DNA from: Polysphondylium violaceum
Lineage: Eukaryota > Evosea > Eumycetozoa > Dictyosteliales > Dictyosteliaceae
DNA length: 42,350 bases
Reading direction: 5' to 3'
NCBI GenBank assembly: GCA_000277445.1
Contig: AJWJ01000170.1
Coordinates: 1-42,350, forward strand
Shown: piece by piece, positions 22,069 to 32,324 of the stretch
Numbering within the stretch: the first letter of the stretch is position 1
Layout: every line of letters starts with the position of its first letter
Program-made: the position numbers and the translations under genes
Notes under the pieces: generated by a model
Told to the model about the DNA's origin: nothing
Database searches by the model: none
What the model saw: only the letters and a program-made list of their open reading frames with translations

Positions 22069-22572
22069 TATTGATCTTGATTTTCAAACAAATATAGATT
22101 TATAAAAAAAAAAAAAAGAATGAAATTTTAGGGGAAGGGGGAGGTGTTTGCAAATTTTTTTTTTATTTTTATTTTTTTTAATTTTTTTTATAATTTGAAA
22201 AAATCTAACAGCACCCAATCCCGAAAGAATTTTGCTTTGATTTTTTTAACTCTTCTATGTTTTTTTTTTTCAAAATCACACAGTTCTTCACATTTGCAAA
22301 GGAATCTTTTTTTTTACATCCAACACAATGTGAAATAAGGACCGTGTTTTGAATGATTCCAAACATAAATTATCAAAGACCTCATAAAGAAAATTTATAA
22401 AGAAATTTCTTTAATTTGATAAATACATCTAAAAGATTTAATAATATGGTTAAAATACTGGTGCTACCAACTATATACATTAATGAAAAAAACTGGAGCT
22501 TTGTTTTGTTGAAAACTTTTAAAAATCAATAAATAAATTTATTATTTTAAAAAGAATTATCCAATATTATTT
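22069..22572. other. Intergenic region upstream of cathepsin Z
   Basis: 504 bp, AT-rich, with a GGGGAAGGGGGAGG patch at about 22131-22144 just upstream of the cathepsin start and several T-runs. Nothing else was recognised. Confidence 0.5.
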
Positions 22573-22872
22573 CTAATATTGGCAACAATAGTATTGACCG
22601 ATTTCAAGGTTGCCACATGGTGGGTAATTATTGAGTGATTGGAAAGCACTTAAACTAAGACCACAACCCCTAGCCATACTATCACAGGTATAACCAGATG
22701 CAACTTGATACCATACTTTACAACCAGCTGGGACCTGATCATAAGCAGTGGCATAGCCCAAAACAGCGAAAACAATTACTAACAATGCTAAGATCTTAAT
22801 ATTTATTATGAGAATTTAATATATTTTCAGATTGATTAGAAATATTGTTTTTTAAAAACTTACTTTATTCAT
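22573..22872 (-). CDS. Small secreted LysM-like protein
   Basis: Two minus-strand exons, 22872-22864 and 22794-22573, give 76 residues. Exon 1 is just nine bases (Met-Asn-Lys), joined to ILALLVIVFAVLGYATA to make a clear signal peptide. The mature part of about 57 residues (KVWYQVASGYTCDSMARGCG, SLSAFQSLNNYPPC, LEIGQYYCC) has the LysM pattern of V-xx-G-x-TC, I/M-A, LN and L-xx-GQ. Six cysteines suggest disulphides. LysM domains bind N-acetylglucosamine polymers such as peptidoglycan or chitin, so a role against or in feeding on bacteria is plausible but not shown. It lies upstream of cathepsin Z on the same strand with 504 bp between them, so each has its own promoter. Confidence 0.8.
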
Positions 22873-23917
22873 TTCTAATACTTTTGATTTTGAATTTTTT
22901 GATATATAAAATAAAGTTTTATTCTATTCTATTTATACTTTTTTTTCTGTATTAAATTGATGCACTTATTGTAAGAATTCATGTTCAATATTACTCATGA
23001 GTAAGAAGATCTTAATATTACGAACAAATTGACATATCTTAAATCTAAAATATAAAGTAGATTTCCAATTAATTCTTCATTTTTAAAAAGAATAATAATG
23101 AGGGGTTATAATTTTATAATTTTTTCTTTTATTTTTTTCCTCATATCTTATAAATTAGCAATAATATAAAATCAAGGTTTATAAACATAGATGATATTGG
23201 TTGCATTATATTATTAATTTATCCCCAATCTTTCATATAAAAGTATGGCTATTATCATAATGAAATGAGATTCATACTTATATAAAAAAATATCATATTG
23301 GCTGTCATACATCTTCATTTGACATATCTCTATATCTATAAATTTGAAAATTTTACTTACCATATAGAGTATATAGTTTAATATTTCATCAAATCAAATA
23401 GCAATTCGAATTCAGCAAAAAGATCAGAGATTAACACAATTGACTGATACAAAAAGATATATTATAATTGTCATCAAAAATGTTTGGAATATCCCGACCC
23501 CCATCATATATACCAGCTCATGATGCATATGTTTTATCATCATAATCCACTCTAGAATCAATTTAACATCAACTATCGATCCATTCCTATAAGAGTTGAA
23601 TCTCATCCTACTGAAATATCTTTGTAGAAGATTGAATGTACTTGTTATGTCGACTTTGTAAACTTATAAAGTAATCGCTGACTCAGTTTTAATGACTCAA
23701 CTCTATGGACACAATTTTCTCTTGAGTGAGATGAATCAACAATCATTTATATTGATCAATTTAAATTCAACTATTATTATTATTATAATACATTTATTTC
23801 AATGGTAATAAATTGATAAATTTATCAGTGGATAACATATATGACAATGAGTTAAATAGAATTTTTAAAATGTACATCTTATTTTATTTTTCATGGTGTT
23901 ACAATCTTTTTATCTAT
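22873..23917. other. Intergenic region
   Basis: 1.05 kb, strongly AT-rich. It contains two TGACTCA motifs 14 bp apart (23679-23685, 23693-23699), which resemble bZIP sites, and a related TTGAGTGAG near 23722. A 60-codon minus-strand frame at 23424-23606 lacks any recognisable feature. It is the upstream flank of the LysM gene and the 3' flank of the next gene. Confidence 0.5.
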
Positions 23918-26009
23918 TTATACCATCTTTTTCTTTTTGTAATTAAAAAATAAATCATTAGTTTTAATACTGTTGGCTTTTCTTTTCTTTGCACCTTCTT
24001 CCTCTTCCTCTTCATCTTGTAAAATGTGATTACCATATTCTTGATCTATTAATTCATTATCATCATCATCATCATCACAATCATCATCATCAAAAGAATA
24101 ACATCTCGGTGATATTGAATTTGCTGCTGTTAAAGTACCAGTTATTAAAGATTGAGATTGTGAATTAAAAATTCTGTCATGATTTATATTTGTAATATCC
24201 TTGATCGAATCCCTTGTAAGCAAATCTATCAGAGTTGATTTTACTGTTTTTCTTTTAATTGAATCTTGTAAACCACGTTTAACCAATAGATTTGACAACT
24301 TTTTTTTACTATACTTGGAGTATCTATTTGCTATTAACGATTGTTTATCAAAATAGTGATTCATATTCTCTTGATAAATCAATTTACACTGAGATTGATT
24401 GAATACCACTGGTGAAAATCGCTTACAGTAATATAATCTCAATAGATTATCATCACATGTCTTTATCAATTCTGAATTCTCTGGTACAAATAGATTATTA
24501 TCCACAAAGAAATCACACATCTCTAATTGTAAATTATGTAAAGCTAAATAAAATCCTTTAAATTCTTGTTTAAATCTATTATCTTTAAATATATAATTAA
24601 AACTATATTATTATTGTTGTTAGAGATTAATATATTAGATATAATATTACATATACATACTCTTGAACTATTAAAGTAAATATATTAATTCTACCAAAGA
24701 ATGATAATTTGTTTAAAAGAGCTATTGCATTTGTATAATCCAATTTATTCAATATTGATAGTATAGAATCTTGACATGCTCTTTCAGCAAATTGATTTAT
24801 ATTAATTTCTATATCATAATTATTACTATTATTACTATTATTACTATTGTTATTACTATTATTATTGATCAAAGTTGGTCTATAATATAAATTAAAGTCA
24901 AAACAAACTTTATCATAGATATCTAGAGGAGAGGTAGCAAGTTTTTTAAAATTCTCTCTATCTAAACAAGATATCATTGGAAAGTAATAAAAGTATTTAT
25001 CTCGTTTTAAAGATTTGAGAAAACAAGAGAATGGTGTTCCATTTGCATATTTGATTAAAATGGCTATTCTCTTTTTATACTCTATAAAGTCATCACATGA
25101 AAAAGTTGATCTCCAAATCTTGTTTGTATAAAGATATTTGTGTTTGAAAAAGTAAGCCAAGTTTTCACTATTCAAAGAGTTGTCCATTAGATTTGTATCT
25201 TTTTTGTTTAATAGTTTACTTTTATCCAATAGATCTACGAGATCATTGAAATTGGTTGTGTCCAAATACAAGTTATCCAATTCAATGTATAGACAATGTT
25301 TGTAAGGATATGTAGATTCACAAATATGTTGAATGACTTGTTTACTCGATGGTTTAATGTGTATTTTACTATTACTATATAAACTATTGACCCAATGATC
25401 AAGGACATAAATCGCTGCCAATACATTGTTACCATTTACTACTTTTATAAAATCATCTATATTTTCTTGTCTTTTTTTATATTCTTTATACTCCTGTTTA
25501 TCATTGTCGTTACTATTACTATTACTGTCATTATTACCATTACTAATATTCTTTTTTAAATATATATATGCTATTAAAAATTGTTTAATTGATATTAAAT
25601 TTTGATCATATTCTATGTGTCTTTGAAATCTATTATAAAATATTGTGTACAATTCTAAATCATCTATTGCTGCGAACTGTTTGTAAAACCTTGATACTGA
25701 TTGAATATTTGATAGAGGTTGATGTTGTAATACTTTTTCAATAAATAGTTGTATATAACCTTGTTGAAACATCCACACAACATCTACTATATCATTATAT
25801 CTATAGGTAACAATATAAACATCTTTTTTAAATTGAATAGATTGTATAATTTCATCTTTTAATACTAGATTTCTCCAACATAACCAAAATAATGTTTCTA
25901 ATTTTGTTGTCGTTGTTATTGTTGATGATAGAGTGTTTTTACAATGACTACTGCTATTGCTGATGTTGTTGTTATATCTCTTTTTATTCTCGATTTTATT
26001 TCTATTCAT
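23918..26009 (-). CDS. Unrecognised protein, probably dictyostelid-specific multigene family
   Basis: Two minus-strand exons, 26009-24661 and 24602-23918, join (phase 2) to 677 residues. After an Asn/Ser-rich start comes LETLFWLCWRNLVLKDEI, which resembles the F-box-like N-terminal motif of large dictyostelid ankyrin-type families. Helical, Tyr/Asn-rich sequence follows with repeat-like spacing (VVWMFQQGYIQLF, YLDTTNFNDLVDLLDKSK, FNEDSILSILNKLDYTNAI-type), then LALHNLQLEMCDFFVDNNLF, which reads like the end of an ankyrin-like repeat. There is an acidic run (DDDDCDDDDDD) near residue 630 and a basic end (KKRKANSIK). There are no catalytic motifs. Family membership is inferred from style alone. 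A damaged copy of its 5' end and promoter occurs at 40353-40511. Confidence 0.6.
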
Positions 26010-26220
26010 ATATGATTGCTATTTGTAGATAATATATATTTGTATATATTCACAAATCAATCATGAGGGGCAAAGATGAATTTTTTTAATTGCATTTTCT
26101 CACTTTACTTAGAAATGTTTCGTGTGTTTTTTTTTTTAAAATTTTTTACATTTTTAGCCGTTGGGGGGAAATTTTTTTGAAAAAAATATCTTGATTGTTA
26201 ACAATAAATAAATTTGTTCT
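25932..26220. repeat. Duplicated segment, source copy
   Basis: It spans the first coding bases of the gene at 23918-26009 and its upstream DNA. The blocks 25932-25968 and 26090-26220 recur at 40353-40511 in the same orientation, the first identical and the second nearly so. Confidence 0.85.
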
Positions 26221-26761
26221 TTCAATTAAATCATGATTTGTGGTAATATTTTATTAATTAATTATTGTTCAATGATGATATTAATTTAAATTTAAACTAT
26301 ATCTTCTCTTTCTCAAATTGCTTATCCAACTAAAAAGATTTCAAAGAGTGTTTATGATTGATCATCTACTCGTTAGAGTTCATTCTGGTTCAAATTTTAC
26401 ATCCAATAGTGCTACATCCCCTCATGTTGATAGTACTAAAACTCCTGTTGCAGAATTACCTAAAGAACTCTATTGTAAATATTGTGGTTCTCCATTACTC
26501 TATACCGACTCTAATTAGAATAAATGATACTGGAGGAGTAGTGTGAGTACTTCACTAATTTATTTTAAAATATCTTTAATTAGGAAATACAAAGAGACAT
26601 TCGTTGAATTTTTTTTTTTTTGTTCAATAGATATTTTCTTTCGACTAAATATAGGAGAAGGTGAACGAGAGAGATCACAGAGCACATGTGATTACTTACC
26701 TTAACCACTATGTTTTATTTACTATTCTATTTTCTCACCACCTGTGTTAGTAAAGATAAAA
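26010..26761. other. Divergent intergenic region, minus-strand gene at 26.0 kb / DNase II
   Basis: 752 bp. The left part (26090-26220) is the duplicated upstream block. The middle (26283-26546) holds a short open frame that may be gene debris. The right part contains the DNase II promoter. Confidence 0.5.
26354..26518 (+). CDS. Small hypothetical ORF or 3' gene fragment (54 aa)
   Basis: It runs from ATG at 26354 to TAG. The translation contains VRVHSGSNFTSNSATS and ends ELYCKYCGSPLLYTDSN, with one CxxC pair. The sequence just upstream in another frame (SQIAYPTKKISKSVYD) also looks coding, so this may be the frameshifted end of a lost gene. I recognise no family. Confidence 0.3.
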   Translation: MIDHLLVRVHSGSNFTSNSATSPHVDSTKTPVAELPKELYCKYCGSPLLYTDSN

Positions 26762-29704
26762 ATGATAGGATATACTAGTAATAGTAGGTTGATACTATTG
26801 TTATCTATTTATTTATGTTTATCTTTTACTACTACAAATGTATTTGCAGAGAAAGCAGAGTTTAAGAATCACTGTCAAGTACCTTCAGAAAGTGGGTGGA
26901 AAAAAGTTAATTGGTGGTTAGTTTTAAAAGAAAGTGGAGCTATTAATAATAAAGTAAAATATACTTTATTTTTTAATGATGGTACTACTGAAAAATTTGT
27001 ATGTATAATTATAGATAAATATTATTATTAAGTTATAGGTAATTAATAAAAAATTTTAGGCATCAAATACTCAACACTATGGTGTTAGTTTTATTGATTT
27101 TATAGAAACTATAGAGAGACCTCATTGTGAAATGGATGATGTAAAAGTATATCAATCATGGTTTCATGAAGATAGTAAAGCTAAATATTCAAAACTATTT
27201 GATAAACCTACAACAGCTAAATATTCACATGCTCATGCAAAGTATTTGATATCTCATGATAAACAATATAATGGTTTCATTGTCGATCATAGTCTCCCAA
27301 TACCTTATACTGATGCTGTATTTGGTGAGAGTAAAAGTAATCCAAGTCAACATGCTTTTTGTTTTAATTTTGAAAGAGCAGGTAAATATAAATATAAATA
27401 TATAAATATAAATATAAATATAAATATAAATATAAATATAAATATAAATATAAATATAAATATAAATATAAATATAAATATAAATATAAATATAAATATA
27501 AATATAAATACTAATAACTATATTAATACTTATAATTATATATATAATAGGATTTGAACAAATAATGAGTTTACTTAGAGTATCTCGACCTATGATTGTT
27601 AAAACTAATATTGATAAAAAAAGCTGTCAGAAAGAAGAATCGCCACTTTGGAATAGAAAGTTTCCTTCGGCATTTACTTTATCTTATGAACAACTTGATG
27701 ATGATGCAGAGGAATGTAAAAAAGCTTGGCAAAGTGATATAACTACATTTGATGATATCATTAACAAACCATATCCACCACAATGTTATAAAAGAACATC
27801 TATTGATACTGCTACTCCTACTCTCAAAATAGATACATTTGCATTTTGTAAGTATATATTATTATAGATAGATAAAAAATTAATATAGTATTAATTTTAT
27901 AATATAGATCCTAGAGATCAAGATGAAGACCATCTATGTTTTAAAAACCCAACTTCTAAAGTTGATAAAGTAAATATATAGTACCTATTTCTATCATTTC
28001 GTATATTAATGTCTATTTGAAATAGATTACTACAAATATGGTTGGCAAAAAATTAGTAGAAGTTGTTGAATCATATACTTGGAGACCATTCTATAAAGTA
28101 GGATGTACAGAGGATATGAAAATAGCAGATTACGCTAAACCAACTAAACATATATGTTCACCTGTCGAATATGGTATAGATTCATGGTTAGCAGTATCAA
28201 AGATAATGAACAAGTTATTATATGTATCCACTCAAGTATGTATATACTTTATAAAATTATAGTATAAGTAGTTGTTACTAACTTCTACGCTTTGCTCTAG
28301 AATCAAAATAGTAATTTCCCATCAATGATAAACTCTGTTGGAGACAAGCATTGGGGTGTTTATGAAATCAATTCATTCTTTGATAATGCAGATAAACATG
28401 AAAAAGTTGGAGTTGAACATGGTAAAGGTAAAACAGTTTGTATTGGTGATTCAAATAGAGCAAGAGGTCAACTTCATCATATGGGTAATATTGTAAGTAG
28501 ATAGATAGATAGTAAATATAATTATAATAGCTTTTCTCATTCAATCTATATATAGTTTTGTTTTGAAGATGAAACTTTAGCTAAATCATTAAGAGCAATG
28601 TTATCTGAAACACCTAAAACTAAAGTAACCAAAGTATTCAATACTGTAAATCTTCTTGGCGATGGCACAAGTTTAGGTCCAGCATTTGTTAAAGAAACTA
28701 TTGTTTTCGATGATTCCGATGATGATGATGGTTCAACTAAATATCCTTCATTCTATTTTCCAAAAAATATTAATGGCATCAAAAACTATGATAAACTAAT
28801 AGAATCTCTTACTGGACTCGACAAGTGTGGTTTGGTTGTAATGGATGAAAAGGAAATTGCTAAACGAAAGAAAGAACAAGAAAGACGTAAAAGGAAAAAG
28901 GGTGAACCTGTAGAAGCCCCTGTTTACACTGATCTTGGCAAACCTCTATTTAACGTCGAGTATATTTTGGAACCAACTATAGATGAAGATGATAAGATAC
29001 CACAATACAACGTCAATGCTGAAGAAGATGTTAAATGGGAATGGATTAAACTATTCTATGATCTGTATCGTGGTTATGACTTAAGTACAGCTAAAGATGT
29101 GAAAGATAGATTCAATAATCCGCTACACGAAATACATCGTAAATACTATTTCACCAATTTGGTTAGAGTCTATAAAAGTTATACCTATTATCTCGAATCT
29201 GGCAAAGATAAGGGTGGACCAACCTTTTATCCTGCTAGATGTTTCCAAGCACTCTATTACTGTGACAACCAAAGATTCCCTAATGGAAATCTCAATATGA
29301 AGGATTTTATCAAACTCATCGGTAAATCATTATTGGAAAGAATAGAAGAGAAAATGACTAAACCAATTTCAGTACCTGGTTACAACTTAAATTGTATAAA
29401 GAAAGAAGTAATCGACTTTTCTCCAAGACCACCCATTGATACTAGACCAATAAATCCCATATGTAGACAAAATATACCTACATGTGTAGATCCACTAAGG
29501 GGCTTTGAACCACCAGTTTCTACAAATCGTGGAAGAAGACCTGGAACTAATGTTGAGTTATTATCGGGTGATCCAAAATTTTCAAAATTAGGAGAAGCAA
29601 CTGCACCAACTCGTTATGAACCGGGTCTTCCTCGAACAGCAGATCCACCAACTACTCCTATTGCAGCACCATCAAATTCAAACGCAATGGATACAAGCAA
29701 ATAG
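26762..29704 (+). CDS. DNase II family protein with long C-terminal extension
   Basis: Seven exons, 26762-26998, 27060-27381, 27551-27847, 27908-27969, 28026-28235, 28301-28492 and 28556-29704, give 822 residues. The start was chosen at the ATG giving a signal peptide (RLILLLSIYLCLSFTTTNVFA). The DNase II domain covers about 30-455: KKVNWWLVLKESG, the first HxK in HAKYLISHDKQYNGF (His138, Lys140) followed by VDHSLPIP, SQHAFCFNF, the second HxK in DKHEKVGV (His409, Lys411), then TVCIGDSNRARGQ and FCFED. Both HxK motifs of the phospholipase-D-like fold are present, so acid endonuclease activity in phagolysosomes is likely. Family members end soon after this point. Here about 370 residues follow with an acidic run, KRKKEQERRKRKKGE and a Pro-rich end, resembling nothing I know. 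Two decayed copies of exon 1 lie downstream. Confidence 0.82.
27383..27510 (+). repeat. (ATAAAT)n microsatellite filling intron 2
   Basis: About 20 near-perfect hexamers occupy most of the 169-nt second intron of the DNase II-like gene. One unit near 27400 is irregular. It stays open in frame, so it can be miscalled as coding Asn-Ile repeats. Confidence 0.95.
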
Positions 29705-29880
29705 ATATTTATCTCACTCAATAAACTATCGTTTGATTATTATTTTTTGTAATCAGTCTTGCAGAAAGATACTTTGATAAAATTTTTTTTTCTTATAGAG
29801 GATTGATTCTTCTAAAATAAAACAAGGTGTTGGAATGTACAAGAAACCCTTTCAAAAGTTGACATCAATATATATTAATA

Positions 29881-29960
29881 ATCTATCAAGATAGGATTTA
29901 TTTATGTTTATATCTTTTACTCCTACAAATGCTTTTGCAAACAAAGCAGAAGAATAAGGA
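29881..29960 (+). pseudogene. Decayed copy 1 of DNase II exon 1
   Basis: The stretch TTTATTTATGTTTAT..CTTTTACT, then CCTACAAATG and TTTGCA, then AAAGCAGA, follows the order of the signal-peptide end of the DNase II gene at about 26809-26865. It carries small indels and a stop (GAATAAGG) soon after. Confidence 0.6.
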
Positions 29961-30240
29961 GTAATTGGCATCTTTTCAATTTCTCTAGGTCAAATCACTT
30001 TTATTCTTGTTAGTTAAGAACTTTCGAAATGATTTCAGGTCAAGAAGAAGTATTCCTAACATCCCTCCTTTTCCAATTTCTTTACTTTCTAAATAACATA
30101 TAGTCTAAATTATCACTTTAATTTATACAAGTTGAACAAAATCTTAATGCATGATTTATATTTATAACAACTCGTTCTCATGAATATATCTATGTTTTAT
30201 CATCACTTTGTTTTTGTAGATGAAGTTTCTCTCTTAAGAT

Positions 30241-30420
30241 GATATATACTATTATTATCTATGATTTATTTATTTATTTATTTATGTTCATCTTTTACTA
30301 CCTACAAATGAATTTACAAAAGGAGGCTGGAGAATCATTGTCAAAATAGTGCTTCAGTTGAAAAGTTAAAGAAAGTGTAGAGATCAATAGGATTAAACCA
30401 GTAAAATATCCTCTATAATA
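30241..30420 (+). pseudogene. Decayed copy 2 of DNase II exon 1
   Basis: It resembles 26790-26970: TTATTTATG, CATCTTTTACTACCTACAAATG, GAATCATTGTCAA, TGCTTCAG, AAAGAAAGTG and finally GTAAAATAT occur in the same order as in the live gene. Frameshifts and stops are frequent. It covers more of the exon than copy 1. Confidence 0.6.
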
Positions 30421-30644
30421 ATGAATAGGGTCCCAGAAATGATAAGTCGAAAATTAAAAAAACTTTTCAAAAAAGAATGGGTTGAATTCCATAGAATGAA
30501 AATATCTGAAAAAATTCAAAAAAAAAAAACAAAAAAAAAATACGAAACAAGAAATCACTATAAATATCAAACACATGTTGTCTAAAACCGGCATCAGATA
30601 ATCATTTTTTTATTTTTCTTTTGATATCTCCATATATAAATAAA

Positions 30645-31802
30645 ATGAAATCAATTACTAATCTCTCAATTTTATTACTCATCTCCTCTTTTGCTTTTAT
30701 CATGACTACTGCTGTATGTATATATAAAAATATTATTTAATTTATAATTATATTAATATATTATTAATAATAAAATAGTACCCAATTACTGGTTATGGTT
30801 ATTTATCTCAATCTGCTGTTCATACAATTAATGAACAAACTGGTCAAAACTATGCTGAAATGTTAACTCCAGTCCCAAAAAATGTTATTGCATTTGCTGG
30901 TGTTTCTAATTCTACTCCTTCATCCGTAATTATTACATTTTGTACAATTAATTATATATAATATAATTATTAATTTAAATTTAAAATATTTATAGTATGA
31001 CTTTATATATTCAAACTCTCAAGGTAAAATTACTTGGGGTCAAGTAGATTATTCCAATGGTGATGTTTCTGATTTACATACTTTTGTTATTCCAAATATC
31101 CCACAACCAAGTTTGGCTACTATTAATGGCGCTCAATTAGTCAAATCTCATGATAGCAATACTGTCTTTTTCTTGACCTATGGTAGAGGCTTTGCTAATG
31201 ATATCCTCTACTGGGTTACCTCTTCAGTTGACTCTCAAAATGAATATTCGTAAGTAGTATAGTAATATTGTTTTTAATATATATTAATAAAATTATTGTC
31301 TGACTAATTAATAATTATAATATTTAGTACTAAGCTTTGGCCAATTGCTCTTGGTACCGATAATGCTCAAGGTGTTTTCGATTATGAATCCAATCGTTAC
31401 TACTACATTGTTACGATTACACAATATACCAATACCTACAAATGTTGGATGATGGATACCACACACAACACTACTAGTAAAATTACCTCTATTAATACTC
31501 AAGTCGATCAACTCTTCAGAATCTATACCTACAATGGCAATCTTTACATTGTTCAACCAACATCAGATGCAGGTATCATTATTAATCTTGTCGATTGGAC
31601 TGGTTCAGTTCAACAAGTAGCCAAATTTAAGGTTGATTCCCAACCCACTGATGTTCAAATCTCTCTTGTTGGTGATTATCTTGGTATCTTTTCAATTACA
31701 CATTCTGAAACTGAATTCGTTCTTGTTGATTTAAGAACCTTTAATGTTTATTCAAATGTAGAAGGTACTCCCACCCCTTATTCCAATTACTTTATTTTCT
31801 AA
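30645..31802 (+). CDS. Secreted protein of unknown function
   Basis: Four exons, 30645-30713, 30779-30925, 30996-31249 and 31328-31802, join to 314 residues. Exon 1 encodes a signal peptide (MKSITNLSILLLISSFAFIMTTA). The mature protein is rich in Thr, Ser, Tyr and Asn with repeating aromatic-strand units: SQGKITWGQVDYSNG, TVFFLTYGRGFANDILYWV, GVFDYESNRYYYIVTIT, LFRIYTYNGNLYIVQP and EFVLVDLRTFNVY. This spacing suggests a beta-propeller or similar all-beta fold, which is inference. There is no GPI signal or transmembrane segment. The neighbour is DNase II, also secretory, but nothing links them functionally. Confidence 0.75.
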
Positions 31803-32324
31803 ATAGTATAATTTAAATAAATTATCAAAATTTTAACAAATCTGGTAATGTTTGATTTCCGCTGCTCAATCTTTCCCTGTTCTGTACAAACTCTTATAGC
31901 CTCTGCCAACGATTTAACTTAAGGTAAAGATAAATAAGAAACCTTGCCTCTGCTCGTGGTGTCGCTGATGCTACTGCCCTATATTCCAGGTCTATTAAAT
32001 GCTATTAGTTCAGAAGTATTTTCAAAAAGCGAACCAATCACTTTCAACCCCTTCCAATTTGATATCAAGAAACACTAGTATTGGTAGCAAATTAATTTTT
32101 GGTTTTAGTGGTGGTGATTCAAGTGATCGCCAAGACACAGTTGATTTCTACAAAGAACACATCATTAAAATAATGTATGAAAAAGTTCATTTGAAAAAGA
32201 ATTTGAATCTTTCGGGAACATTCATAAAGCTTAATTCAGATTTGTTATCTCAGTTGAATAAATAGAACTAATTAAAAAAAAAAGAACATCATTTAAATAG
32301 ATAAACTTAATTAGGTAAACTATT
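31803..32324. other. Intergenic region with gene debris
   Basis: 522 bp between convergent genes. The stretch 31850-32265 has patches of coding-like sequence in shifting frames (see the separate entry). The rest is AT-rich. Confidence 0.5.
31850..32265 (+). pseudogene. Fragmented coding relic, family unknown
   Basis: The stretches AAQSFPVLYKLL, NLASARGVADATALYSRS and finally an 80-codon frame containing SSDRQDTVDFYKEHII and ending LNSDLLSQLNK lie close together in different frames, separated by stops. GC-richer codons in the middle part contrast with the flanks. It could be the 3' remnant of a lost gene, or the last frame could be a short real gene without a start codon near it. Confidence 0.35.

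Larger units (their letters stand above)
29705..30644. other. Intergenic region with truncated DNase II copies
   Basis: 940 bp. It holds two decayed copies of the DNase II first exon (29881-29960, 30241-30420) in plus orientation and otherwise AT-rich DNA, ending with the promoter of the secreted protein at 30645. Confidence 0.6.

Noticed and set aside
23424-23606. 60-codon minus-strand frame
   Set aside because: It is isolated in AT-rich intergenic DNA with no family resemblance.
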